This document shows positions 28,165 to 39,739 of a stretch of DNA of 64,000 nt, piece after piece (within the stretch, counting starts at the first letter, position 1; each line of letters starts with the position of its first letter). Under the pieces are notes generated by a model. It had not been told where the DNA came from. It searched no databases and saw only the letters and a program-made list of their open reading frames with translations. The position numbers and the translations under genes are program-made. The stretch spans positions 69,325,957 through 69,389,956 of the forward strand of contig CM035808.1 in assembly GCA_020466095.1 (NCBI GenBank), in the 5' to 3' direction. Source of the DNA: Chlorops oryzae (lineage: Eukaryota; Arthropoda; Insecta; Diptera; Chloropidae).

Positions 28165-29276
28165 TTTGGCGATCCCGTGCCAGGAGCCTGGAATCGGCTC
28201 CGGTGGACCAATCTTGGTAGGAAGTGGGAAGGTGAGCCACGTGCATCACGCCCTGACCTTCATTCGCCCTGGTACAATTTCAAGGGCACGGACTAACGGT
28301 CAGAGCGCGTGCAGCAGATCACGCAATAGAAGCGTGGACGACCCCCCCATTTCCCCTCGACTACTGCATTTCATATTGCTAGCGTACCCGTTGCCGTTTG
28401 GCGTAAACGGTGGTTAAGTGGAGGGCAAATAGAACAAAAAAAACCTAGGGGTCTGACGACTAGTTGTCTATTTGTCGGCTTCTCGTTCCCTTGAGTTGAG
28501 AACGAAGAGAGAGAGAGAGTAGGCCGACGAGCGAATTGTTTTTTCTTCCTTTTTCGGCTCTCTGAAGGGCTTTACGAAAACGTTTTATTGCTTTACTTGC
28601 TCTTTCTGCGTGAGAGTTTCGTTGTGATTTCGATCAAAGAACACCGCGCAATTGTCCATAGCAAGCGCCCGTGCATGCGAGCTGATACACTTACATATAT
28701 ATATATACATTTACATATATGCATCGTGAAAAGCACACTATTTATTGCGTAGGTCAGCTTCGCCACAGTGTGTCGAAAGCTGCGATAGCGATCGAACATC
28801 GAACATATATCGATCAAGCGTGTACGCTCGAAACTAGAAACTGTTTGACGTTCGGTAACGTAACCGTGCATTCGACAGCACCTAGGTATATGCGTCGATA
28901 TTGGTGCGCTGCTATCACTGCGTACAGAAGTCGGTCACGCAGGGAGTTCTGAAATTTGTATGCAAGCTTTGCTTCTCAAACAAATAAATTAAATCGAATT
29001 TGAAAACAGATGAGTTTATGCAAAAGCTATGCGAATAAATGAAAGTATTGAAGTTTGGATCTTGTGGTGATTTTATTTATTATATTGAATCGATTTGATT
29101 TCTCATCATTCAGTTTGGGGTTGCAGGAGGAGTGCGGGGTGTTGCGAAGGTGAAGGTCTATATTTGCAGTGCGCTACGACAGGCATTGACCGAAAATTTG
29201 TTCAAGCTCGACTCTTACGGAGTCGAAAAAATTACATCGATTGCGAAAAGTGAATTCTAAATTTTTTACGATCACC
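28165..29276 (+). other. BEL leader (5' UTR), copy 1
   Basis: About 1.1 kb between the primer site and the gag ATG. It contains a (GA)n run near 28,506-28,520 and a (TA)n run near 28,696-28,708. No coding content is supported. Duplicate at 33,567-34,678. Confidence 0.7.
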
Positions 29277-30190
29277 ATGGCATCCAATTGGAATTTCAAT
29301 TTCGAGCTGGAGGATCTCAAGGGCCTGTGCCTTTATGCAGCTGATTGTGATCCAGTGACTTCGACGGAGTCGCTGTTGGAGCTCGTGACGGATGACATCA
29401 AAACCGCTTGGCAACGCGTCCACAATGCCTTCAGTGTAGCTTGTGAAAGAGGTGAATGGGGTGTTGGAGTCGTCGCACGTGCTCGGATAGCTTTGGACGA
29501 ATGCCAACAACTGCAAGTTATAGCCCGGGCACAACTCAGCAATATGCTATGCGAAAAAAGACATGCTCCTCCAACGCAATCATGTTCTTCACATCAAGAG
29601 CCTCCGGCCTGGGAAAAATGAATGCTGTCATCAAACGCCGCTGTGAAGTTCTTGAGGGCTATTCCAAATCCACACAATTTAAATCTCCAACGGCAGCCTT
29701 CAACCAAACGGATCCTTCAAATACCGAGTATCTTGTTCAAGATCGAACTAAGGAACCGTGTATTCTATGTAGCGGCAACCATCCTCTGCGTCAATGTGAT
29801 CAATTTCTCCAGATGTCGGTCGACGAACGGGCTCAAGCTGTTTCGCAGCATAATCTATGTCAAAACTGTCTCTCGGCCGGTCATCTAAAGGCAAAGTGCA
29901 ATAGTACCTTTCGCTGCGCGAAGTGCCAACAACGACATCATACCTTGCTGCATTTTACAAAGGCTACTGCAACACCGGATGGCCAAGTTTCTTCACCCCC
30001 ATTGACATCTCCCCCGGAGATGGGCCCGTCGCCGACGAGCCAACCGGCGCATAATTTTGCGCAACCGAAGAATTCCGTGAGCATCCCCCCACGTCACCGG
30101 CACACGCACACGTCTCCGACAGTCAAAATCAGGTGCTTTTGTCCACGGCCATCGCACATATCTCCCTCTTGGATCAGGAATCGAAAATGA
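29277..30190 (+). pseudogene. gag: BEL/Pao Gag, copy 1 (one frameshift)
   Basis: Starts at an ATG in excellent context (CACCATGG): MASNWNFNFELEDLKGLCL. The first frame ends at 29,621; the second picks up at about 29,575-29,622 (MNAVIKRRCEVLEGYSK) and carries the BEL-type knuckles CILCSGNHPLRQC, then CQNCLSAGHLKAKC and CAKCQQRHHTLLH. It is shorter than usual for BEL Gag, so an internal deletion is likely. Ends at 30,190 in a different frame from the pol start. Confidence 0.85.
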
Positions 30191-30492
30191 CATTTATTAC
30201 TGAGCAATTGCAACAGCAGTTGAATTTACCAACATCGCCAAAAATATGCATTCAAGTAGCGGAAAGGAAGTGCACGCTCACTCGCGCCTTACCACGCTCC
30301 GCGTGCAAGCATGAGATCGACGCCATTCTACTTCCAAACTTGACAAACCGGCTTCCAGCCAAAAGGGTCTCCAACATGGATCCCCAAGAGCTTTCATCGC
30401 TTGAGCTCACCGACCCCCATTTCATGAATCCAGGCCGCATCGATATTGTCATCGGCTCCGATATTATGCCTAAATTACTACGACGTGGAGTC
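30133..30492 (+). pseudogene. pol: BEL/Pao Pol start (protease region), copy 1, truncated
   Basis: MLLSTAIAHISLLDQESKMT, then FITEQLQQQLNLP and IDIVIGSDIMPKLLRRGV. This is the BEL retropepsin: the expected D-x-G catalytic motif reads DQES, so the Gly is Glu, and the segment before it is too short. The frame overlaps gag by 58 bp. It is cut at 30,492 by the duplication junction, after which the frame runs by chance into the LINE tail. Confidence 0.8.
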
Positions 30493-30812
30493 AATTTAGT
30501 CTTAAAACCACCATTTCGTCTCTGCTCTTTTTTTTGTAAACTAGTGTTATCTTTCGGCAAACATATTAACCACGTTTTGGCAAAGTCGTTTGAAGTGCTT
30601 GGCTTCATAAGGAGAAACTCTAGTGGCTTTACTGATTCTTTGATATTTAAATCGCTCTTTATATGTTTAGTGAGAAGTCGGTTAGATGAATAGATTCTTA
30701 GATTATTTACATAAATATTACTCTACTTCGTATGTATAAACAAAAAACAAAAATAATTTTTTCTAAAAAAAATCCCAAAAAATTTTTTTCTCTAAAGGGT
30801 GAGGGTGCACTA

Positions 30813-31280
30813 TGTATACACACGAACGCACAAACGCATATTTCCACTTTGTTCACGGCATAAATAGTTTTATATGGCCGAATATTTTGCACGCTTCACT
30901 CTTGCACGAGCAACATATTTGCCAACAGCGTAGTCAAATCGTGGGAAAGTGCTTTGTCAGCATACCTCACAAACTAATTCGTAATATGCTACATTTTACA
31001 ATTGCAATTCAGTTAAGCTTACTTAACATATTCCTGATATAAATAAAACTTAAATTTCAGTTGTAACTTCAAGTTGGATTAACATGCAAAACCTTTTGCT
31101 TTTCCATTCTTAATAATTGGCGTATCTCCGCTGTATAAATGTAGAGATATTGGGCGTTAGCCGTCAAATAGATTTTTGAGTTCTGCTGCTCAGCAATTGC
31201 AAGACATAAGAAAATAAAACCTGTAGAATATGAAGAAATAAAAACTATAAAATCAAGATATAAATCCTTATACGCGATAT
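30813..31280 (+). mobile_element. LTR-like repeat, copy 3
   Basis: The duplicate of 25,411-25,878, unchanged as far as I compared. Confidence 0.5.
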
Positions 31281-31571
31281 ATACTTCGCACCTACAATCG
31301 CACCTAATGAAAAATCAACAAAAGATTAAAATTCACTTCAGGGAGCCGAAGTTGGTCAAACCCCTTGCTGTTGCTGCATTGATTTTACACTATTAGTAGG
31401 TATTTTCAGTACCAGTAAATCAGTAGTGGTAATGCAATTGAAATTTCAGTACCTGGAAGTCAGTACATATGAAATCTCAGTACTCAGTAAAAAGTTACTG
31501 GTAATGCAATTTAAATTGCAATATCAGTAAAAAAGTATTTTTTGGAAAGTGCCCATCTATGACGACTGCAG

Positions 31572-32742
31572 TCTTCTTATCGATTCTTCTGCAGCCCTTA
31601 GACTTGGCATAAGCTATAGAAGTCACACAGTTAATACGGAAACCCGGAATTTATTTTGAAGATATCGGGACTACGGAATTAGCTACTGACCACTGGACGT
31701 TTGTAGCAAACTACGACGTCATCCCAATGTGGACAGATATCACATTACCGAAAACTGGTCTAGCCATCTTGAAGACACTTTGTGCCAAACCACCCCCTTA
31801 TGCAACCTGTACGGCACTTATCAATCATTTTGTCAGCTATTTTCAGTACACTTGTACAAAAAAAAGACCTTTGACATCAAAATGGTACAAAAGAACGGCT
31901 CTTGATATAGCGGGCAGCATGGCAAACGCTTAAGTTAGTTTTTTAGATTCAAATTACGCGGATGGTATGTGAAAACCGATCGAACACGTCAAACAGAATG
32001 AAGAGCATTTTTTGAATCCACTCAGAAACCAAGCTTTGGTTATTAATTCTATACTAAACATTATGAAGACAGACGAGAAAGCCACAGCAGCCTAATTTCA
32101 GCGAATACAAGACATTAGAGGACACGAACCACCCTCAAAATAAGACAACGCTACTTCAGTGCTCACATCATCTTATTGCGTTAGTCACGCAACTGTCCAT
32201 GGTCACAACTGCTCTTCAGCGTTCACAATCCGAGCTAATACACACATTCACCCAATCAAACAACGGACATATGAGTCCACTTTTCTTGACACCGCAACAG
32301 CAAAGACAGAAATTACAATAAATTAAGGCAGATCTGCCCACTTCAAGATCACTACCGCGAGACATCGTAAAAGTAAACGAGAGCATCATTGCCACCAACC
32401 CGAAGTTTATTGACAATCAACGATCATCTCGACCAATACTCAATTTTAACAAGAGAACAACTTGCCACATCCAAAACTAATAGTGACGAATATATGTCCG
32501 AATCAGCAGCTATGATATAGTTTGAAACACCTTGCGTTTGATTGTGTGTTCCAGCTCCTGAATTACAAAACAGCAGTAAATTGTGAACTATTTCAAATTT
32601 ACGATATCATTACATTAACTTCATTGTACCACATAAATACCTGGATTTTCGTGACAGCCACCATGTTGAAAATCTCTGCAGTTATCGGAACCGAAATCTC
32701 TTGAATCACCATTGTCGGATCTTGGATCCTTAAGATCGATTT
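31572..32742 (+). pseudogene. env: Retroviral-type envelope gene, decayed, copy 2
   Basis: Duplicate of 26,170-27,340 with the same stops and frameshifts, so decay preceded duplication. Confidence 0.65.
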
Positions 32743-33039
32743 AAAGTGCGTTCTTAAGAATAACATTATTACTCTTCATGGCCACGAGAAGCGGACGAAT
32801 CAACACACCCTTTTATATGCAACATAAGAAGTATACCCACAACGTTTAAAGAATCCATATAAATGAAAAAACCGAAGTTAGCCAAAATTACAAATCAAAT
32901 CGCAGACCTCACGTAACTCCAGCATCAACTTAAAATGTCGGACTTGCCTGCGCAAATTTTGGCTGCAAAAAGGCACAGCTACACTGTGAGCTTTTCAGCT
33001 CTGGCAAGTGTGATTCTATTCTTTATACAAAGCATAGTG

Positions 33040-33566
33040 TCCGTTTTTCGCCGCAGCCGCTTTGGAGGCGAGCCTTTAGCCGAATCAACTTAACGAAATT
33101 TTTCTGCTCTCCCGCTCAACTGCTCGACCTCCAGCGACGACGGGACAGTGTTCGATCGGTGGAAGCAGAGCGCGCGTCGTCGTCCGCAACAATAAAATTT
33201 TGACAAATCGTAAAAATCGTTAAATCGTTAAATCATAAAACCAGAAAACCAAAACAAAAATAAAGAATTTATAAGAACAAAGTGAACTCAAATGTGAATT
33301 GAAAATCCCTTACGCCACGAAGGCAAAATTGTTTGTTAAAAAGAAAGAAAAAATCATTTGCAATCCTCTAAGTAGCCCAGAAGGCATAGTTTTGCTTATC
33401 ATTTAAAAAACCCTTTTTGTTTTTCAATAACTGAACCGCGTCGCGAAAAACGTCGAATAAAATCACGAAAAATTTCTTCGGACGAAAGCAGTCCAAAATC
33501 GGCCAATCCACAGCAGCAGCAGCAAATTCAGGTACGTTAGCTTTTTGAGTGTTCCTAACACTAACA
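33040..33566 (+). mobile_element. BEL element 5' LTR, truncated, copy 2
   Basis: Duplicate of 27,638-28,164. This copy is in cis with the complete 3' LTR at 36,285-37,094 and with the full remaining internal region. Confidence 0.85.
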
Positions 33567-34678
33567 TTTGGCGATCCCGTGCCAGGAGCCTGGAATCGGC
33601 TCCGGTGGACCAATCTTGGTAGGAAGTGGGAAGGTGAGCCACGTGCATCACGCCCTGACCTTCATTCGCCCTGGTACAATTTCAAGGGCACGGACTAACG
33701 GTCAGAGCGCGTGCAGCAGATCACGCAATAGAAGCGTGGACGACCCCCCCATTTCCCCTCGACTACTGCATTTCATATTGCTAGCGTACCCGTTGCCGTT
33801 TGGCGTAAACGGTGGTTAAGTGGAGGGCAAATAGAACAAAAAAAACCTAGGGGTCTGACGACTAGTTGTCTATTTGTCGGCTTCTCGTTCCCTTGAGTTG
33901 AGAACGAAGAGAGAGAGAGAGTAGGCCGACGAGCGAATTGTTTTTTCTTCCTTTTTCGGCTCTCTGAAGGGCTTTACGAAAACGTTTTATTGCTTTACTT
34001 GCTCTTTCTGCGTGAGAGTTTCGTTGTGATTTCGATCAAAGAACACCGCGCAATTGTCCATAGCAAGCGCCCGTGCATGCGAGCTGATACACTTACATAT
34101 ATATATATACATTTACATATATGCATCGTGAAAAGCACACTATTTATTGCGTAGGTCAGCTTCGCCACAGTGTGTCGAAAGCTGCGATAGCGATCGAACA
34201 TCGAACATATATCGATCAAGCGTGTACGCTCGAAACTAGAAACTGTTTGACGTTCGGTAACGTAACCGTGCATTCGACAGCACCTAGGTATATGCGTCGA
34301 TATTGGTGCGCTGCTATCACTGCGTACAGAAGTCGGTCACGCAGGGAGTTCTGAAATTTGTATGCAAGCTTTGCTTCTCAAACAAATAAATTAAATCGAA
34401 TTTGAAAACAGATGAGTTTATGCAAAAGCTATGCGAATAAATGAAAGTATTGAAGTTTGGATCTTGTGGTGATTTTATTTATTATATTGAATCGATTTGA
34501 TTTCTCATCATTCAGTTTGGGGTTGCAGGAGGAGTGCGGGGTGTTGCGAAGGTGAAGGTCTATATTTGCAGTGCGCTACGACAGGCATTGACCGAAAATT
34601 TGTTCAAGCTCGACTCTTACGGAGTCGAAAAAATTACATCGATTGCGAAAAGTGAATTCTAAATTTTTTACGATCACC
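33567..34678 (+). other. BEL leader (5' UTR), copy 2
   Basis: Primer-site candidate TTTGGCGATCCCGTGCCAGG directly after the LTR, then the same (GA)n and (TA)n tracts as in copy 1. Confidence 0.7.
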
Positions 34679-36267
34679 ATGGCATCCAATTGGAATTTCA
34701 ATTTCGAGCTGGAGGATCTCAAGGGCCTGTGCCTTTATGCAGCTGATTGTGATCCAGTGACTTCGACGGAGTCGCTGTTGGAGCTCGTGACGGATGACAT
34801 CAAAACCGCTTGGCAACGCGTCCACAATGCCTTCAGTGTAGCTTGTGAAAGAGGTGAATGGGGTGTTGGAGTCGTCGCACGTGCTCGGATAGCTTTGGAC
34901 GAATGCCAACAACTGCAAGTTATAGCCCGGGCACAACTCAGCAATATGCTATGCGAAAAAAGACATGCTCCTCCAACGCAATCATGTTCTTCACATCAAG
35001 AGCCTCCGGCCTGGGAAAAATGAATGCTGTCATCAAACGCCGCTGTGAAGTTCTTGAGGGCTATTCCAAATCCACACAATTTAAATCTCCAACGGCAGCC
35101 TTCAACCAAACGGATCCTTCAAATACCGAGTATCTTGTTCAAGATCGAACTAAGGAACCGTGTATTCTATGTAGCGGCAACCATCCTCTGCGTCAATGTG
35201 ATCAATTTCTCCAGATGTCGGTCGACGAACGGGCTCAAGCTGTTTCGCAGCATAATCTATGTCAAAACTGTCTCTCGGCCGGTCATCTAAAGGCAAAGTG
35301 CAATAGTACCTTTCGCTGCGCGAAGTGCCAACAACGACATCATACCTTGCTGCATTTTACAAAGGCTACTGCAACACCGGATGGCCAAGTTTCTTCACCC
35401 CCATTGACATCTCCCCCGGAGATGGGCCCGTCGCCGACGAGCCAACCGGCGCATAATTTTGCGCAACCGAAGAATTCCGTGAGCATCCCCCCACGTCACC
35501 GGCACACGCACACGTCTCCGACAGTCAAAATCAGGTGCTTTTGTCCACGGCCATCGCAACAGCAGTTGAATTTACCAACATCGCCAAAAATATGCATTCA
35601 AGTAGCGGAAAGGAAGTGCACGCTCACTCGCGCCTTACCACGCTCCGCGTGCAAGCATGAGATCGACGCCATTCTACTTCCAAACTTGACAAACCGGCTT
35701 CCAGCCAAAAGGGTCTCCAACATGGATCCCCAAGAGCTTTCATCGCTTGAGCTCACCGACCCCCATTTCATGAATCCAGGCCGCATCGATATTGTCATCG
35801 GCTCCGATATTATGCCTAAATTACTACGACGTGGAGTCAAAATGAATGTCGGAGGGAGTCTCGTAGCACAAAATTCAGTGTTCGGGTGGTATTTGAGTGG
35901 GCCCATCGCCAGCGAATCCACCGAAGCGTTTACGACGCAGGTCTCCTCCGGAGACACCCATGAGTCGCTCTCCGAGCTACTGAAGTCGTCTAGGGAACAA
36001 GAAGAAGTTCCAAATTCCCCTCCGCCTCTTTCAGAGGACGTTTATTGTGAAGAGCTTTACGCTCAAACCACCCTTAGAATTTCCGAAATTCCTCTCGGTG
36101 CGAATGTCTCTACGCTAACCGCAAACGCCCTCGTGCTAATTTTTCATCAAGGCAAACGGTTCTCCCCACGAGCGCTCCTGGATCAAGACACCAGGGTATC
36201 CGTTCAACCATATGCTAGCTGCACAATTATAATCCAGCCGTTCGATCGAGGAGGATCTTTCTATTAA
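34679..36267 (+). pseudogene. gag-pol: BEL Gag-Pol, copy 2: gag fused to pol by deletion, RT/RNase H/IN deleted
   Basis: The gag N-terminus (34,679-35,023) has the same frameshift as copy 1. From 34,858 one frame of 469 codons runs through the zinc knuckles and, because of the 56-bp deletion near 35,556, continues directly into pol (QQQLNLPTSP). The protease D-x-G itself is lost. After LVAQNSVFGWYLSGP and LSEDVYCEELYAQTT the sequence jumps to a C-terminal-like tail ending QPFDRGGSFY just before the 3' LTR; RT, RNase H and integrase are gone. This is a non-autonomous derivative. Confidence 0.85.
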
Positions 36268-36284
36268 CAACAGGAGCGCCAAAG

Positions 36285-37094
36285 TGTTACACTTTGGCAA
36301 CATGATACGCTCCGCGTATCACAACAAGTGCGGCGACCGGCACTAATTAGCTTCGCTGCTCATAATCGCAACACCCTCTCCTCCCCCTTCAGTTTGCCCC
36401 CTTGCCCAAGGTCGCCCCTGCCTCCACCAAGCGACGGGAACCTGCATACCCGCGCGGTGGCCGAAAGGGCCGTAGTCTATGAGATGCTGCAGGAAGTGCG
36501 CGACTACCCACTCAGCCGGGAAAGATAAGCAGGAAATATCTATTGCGTAGCGCAAGGCGGGCAGTATATCCGTTTTTCGCCGCAGCCGCTTTGGAGGCGA
36601 GCCTTTAGCCGAATCAACTTAACGAAATTTTTCTGCTCTCCCGCTCAACAGCTCGACCTCCAGCGACGACGGGACAGTGTTCGATCGGTGGAAACAGAGC
36701 GCGCGTCGTCGTCCGCAACAATAAAATTTTGACAAATCGTAAAAATCGTTAAATCGTTCAATTATAAAACCAGAAAACCAAAACAAAAAAAAAGAATTTA
36801 TAAGAACAAAGTGAAATCAAAAGTGAATTGAAAATCCCTTACGCCACGAAGGCAAAATTGTTTGTTAAAAAGAAAGAAAAAATCATTTGAAATCCTCTTA
36901 GTAGCCAAGAAGGCATAGTTTTGCTTATCATTTAAAAAACCCTTTTAGTTTTCAATAACTGAACCGCGTCGCGAAAAACGTCGAATAAAATCACGAAAAA
37001 TTTCTTCGGACGAAAGCAGTCCAAAATCGGCCAATCCACAGCAGCAGCAGCAAATTCAGGTACGTTAGCTTTTTGAGTGTTCCTAACACTAACA
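36285..37094 (+). mobile_element. BEL element 3' LTR (810 bp, complete)
   Basis: Begins TGTTACACTTTGGC and ends CTAACACTAACA, i.e. TGTTA...TAACA. The 3' 526 bp match both truncated 5' LTRs with roughly ten differences (for example CAACAGCTCG versus CAACTGCTCG). The first 284 bp, rich in GC for this window, exist only here. A plausible upstream purine patch is AGGAGCGCCAAAG. Confidence 0.88.
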
Positions 37095-38720
37095 CATAGT
37101 TTGGAACAGCACCAGCGCCTGCAGATGGCAGAACTTCAACTCACAAGATAAACCATACCCGGCATTACGTCATCAAAATTCGATCAGCGTTATCAAAACA
37201 ATATTCAATGTTGAGCTAAGCTCACAAGGTCAACGGGCAAGAGAATGTTTAGAAGTTTAATTGCATCCATATTTGTATGAAAATATGTATCATTTATGTT
37301 GAATCGACTTAAGACATTGTATATACATATTTGAATAATTTCTTTAATTTTTATTTTGCACACTAGAAATTCCAAGTTCAAGTTGAAATGATTGCGAAAG
37401 AAAAACAAAAAGTACTAAAGTGGTTCAAGTACCTGCGCTCTGTTCACAAACAATTTTGTTCTGGCTTATGTACCTGAACTATAACCAAGTAGTATCAGCT
37501 CATACAAACTTTTTAAAGATGGCTACGAAAGCAGATGCCATATCTGACATACTCGTAATGGTCGAGTACTGAAAATGCCCGCAACAAAAGTTTTGTTTTG
37601 ATTGAGGATTTTTTAAAACTTTAATATATGCGAAATTTTTTTATTGTCTTAGAACAAAAACGGGTTTCTGTGCACAAGCAAAATATTGTAGAAAAATTGA
37701 AATAAGATTGTTTCTTGCTAGCCTTTTTTTGCTTTAGGAATATTGAGTTCCACAGTAAACTGTTATAAAGATTCAGAAATAGCTTTGGAAGAAAAAGAAA
37801 AGATATTGACAATTATGCGATCATTAAAGACAGGCAAGAATAACGGCACTTCAACGAAAAAAATATTGAAATAAGTGGTTAAATATTCAGTTTGTTCAGG
37901 TTATCTATGCGACTATGGCACGTCAATGAAAAAATATATTGCAATAAGTGGTTAGATTTTCAATCTAAGAATAAGTTAACCCAATACATTTCTAGTAAGG
38001 CTCCAAACACAATAAAAAGTAATTGCTGTCGAATTTATAGCCAAAAAATTGAATTCCTTACAACTATGGTGAATGATAGAGGCTAAGACGAAGTTCAAGA
38101 ATTTAATAAACAACCAAACACAAAAATAAAATAATATATATAAAAAAAAAATTAAAATTAAAATATATTTAAAAAATAATAAAATAATAATAATAAATAA
38201 TTATATAAAAACAAAAAAATAAGTTTAAAAAAATTTTTTATTCTAAAAAGAGTGCATATATTCTTAAGTTTAATTTTTCGTGAAAGAGGGGGAAGGGTTC
38301 GATTAAAACAACAGATTGCTTTTAAAAAACCTACAGAAATTGAAACCTTGTTTGGCAAATTTATATGAAGAAAGAGTTAATGTGGGCTTGTAAGCGGGAC
38401 AACTCGTGTACATTTCGATTAAGGTCTTAGTTACAAAGTTAACAAGCAAAGGTGAAATTTTACTGAATCTAAGAAACAATCCAGATACGTTCAGATTTGT
38501 TGTTGACTTCATCAAAATAAATTTAAGACAATACTAACACACAGAATTCAGATCTTTACCAAAACAGTACATCCTAACTCAGCCCTACCTGATTCAAGCA
38601 ATGTTTTTGAAAAGGTTCCAGCTTCAAACAGATGATCGTCACTATGCTCACGACTTCTTTTAAGGAGGGAGGAATGTTGTTAGTGTTCATTAAATTCACA
38701 TGCGGTCGTCTTAAAGCCGA
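37095..38720. other. Unassigned sequence with a possible PPT/LTR edge
   Basis: No gene recognised. About 37,840-37,900 and 37,905-37,960 share a duplicated motif (GCACTTCAACG / GCACGTCAATG, then ATATTG(A/C)AATAAGTGGTTA). At 38,662-38,674 AAGGAGGGAGGAA is followed by TGTTGTTAGTGTTC, the look of a polypurine tract and LTR start, cut short by the LINE that begins soon after. 38,130-38,260 is very A-rich. Confidence 0.35.
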
Positions 38721-39739
38721 GAACAAATGGCAATGGCTTGTCTTTAGGTACTAGTTTCTCAGTGAATGCAAAAGAGTGACCGTGAATACCAACAATCAGC
38801 ATAAATCGCCAACAGATAGCGCTGCAATCATGGGAAAGAACAAAAACTCAGCATGCGCAAAGCGAAAGCATAATTTCAACCCGATCGCTGACAACCAAAA
38901 CAACTACAGCGCAAACTTATGCACATTTGCAGTTCGATCACTGTTGACAACAGGCAGGCCAGCGGAACGGCAAAAGCAAATAGCAATAGCAGCAAAGGCT
39001 TTTACGTTAGAGGAACACCAACTACAAAGAAAGCACCACGATCATCAGAATTGCTTTAACGTAATCAAAAACAACAACAGCTAATTATTCTGCAAGTCAA
39101 CAGCGCGCCGACGTTCTTGGACAAGGTCAACATTAATCGTGCAGTTATATAACATAAGCATTTACAAAAATTGCAGATATGGTCATCACCAACGCAATAT
39201 TGGCCTAAAAATATTGATAAGAAAGAACATAACAAGCTCCACTACGACTATAAGTAGAACAAAAATCGCAAACCCCCAACAAATTTTAGTGGAAATCGAA
39301 AATATGCTTGGACACCACTAATTTTAAAAGAAAACTAGAAGATGATTTTTGAAATTTAATCAGTTGTACCTCCCTATTTAAACATTTTAACATAATGGTG
39401 TTTTAGAAATAATAATTGGCACATCTCAGAGTACATTCTTTTGTTAGCTTGGAATACAAAACTGCAACTGAAACAAAGATATGGGCCAAAAAGTGGTAAA
39501 AAAAAATCATTTAACAAAGTTGGTGCATGAAGGCGTAGCAATTACTTAAAAAACCAATGATATAGTTTAATTCCCTGTTCCTGAAATAGGGAATGTTATC
39601 GCAATGATGCTAGCGATCTACTTTTCACAATAAAATCAGTTATTACACGTGTTCAATTACACCTCTTACTTTATTCTGCCACTGCGGCTTTCCTCGTCAA
39701 CTTTCTCTATCTATCACCATTGAGAGCACAGCAACAGAT
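38721..39739 (+). other. 5' part of the Jockey-type LINE, uncertain coding
   Basis: Two short plus-strand frames (38,776-39,084; 39,139-39,321) are Asn/Gln/His-rich. They may be the 5' UTR or the degraded N-terminus of ORF1. No motif is recognised and the 5' end of the element is not sharply defined. Confidence 0.35.

Larger units (their letters stand above)
25091..30492 (+). repeat. Tandem duplication, copy 1 (unit 5,402 bp)
   Basis: Every block here recurs 5,402 bp downstream, with no difference noticed until a 56-bp deletion in copy 2. The unit starts inside the right terminal arm of the palindromic element and ends inside BEL pol. It contains the LINE tail, LTR-like repeat, decayed env, partial BEL 5' LTR, leader, gag and the start of pol. 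Confidence 0.95.
30493..35838 (+). repeat. Tandem duplication, copy 2 (5,346 bp)
   Basis: Same order as copy 1 at +5,402. The junction at 30,491-30,497 joins BEL pol (GGAGTC) to the CACTA-arm (TTTAGTC) through a shared AA. Copy 2 lacks 56 bp corresponding to 30,157-30,212, with GCA at both edges. Confidence 0.95.

Noticed and set aside
28506..28520. (GA)n as a GAGA-factor promoter element
   Set aside because: A simple repeat in the BEL leader; no evidence for promoter function.
30133..30693. 186-codon frame as a real fusion of BEL protease and LINE RT
   Set aside because: The fusion is produced by the tandem-duplication junction at 30,493; both parts are truncated.
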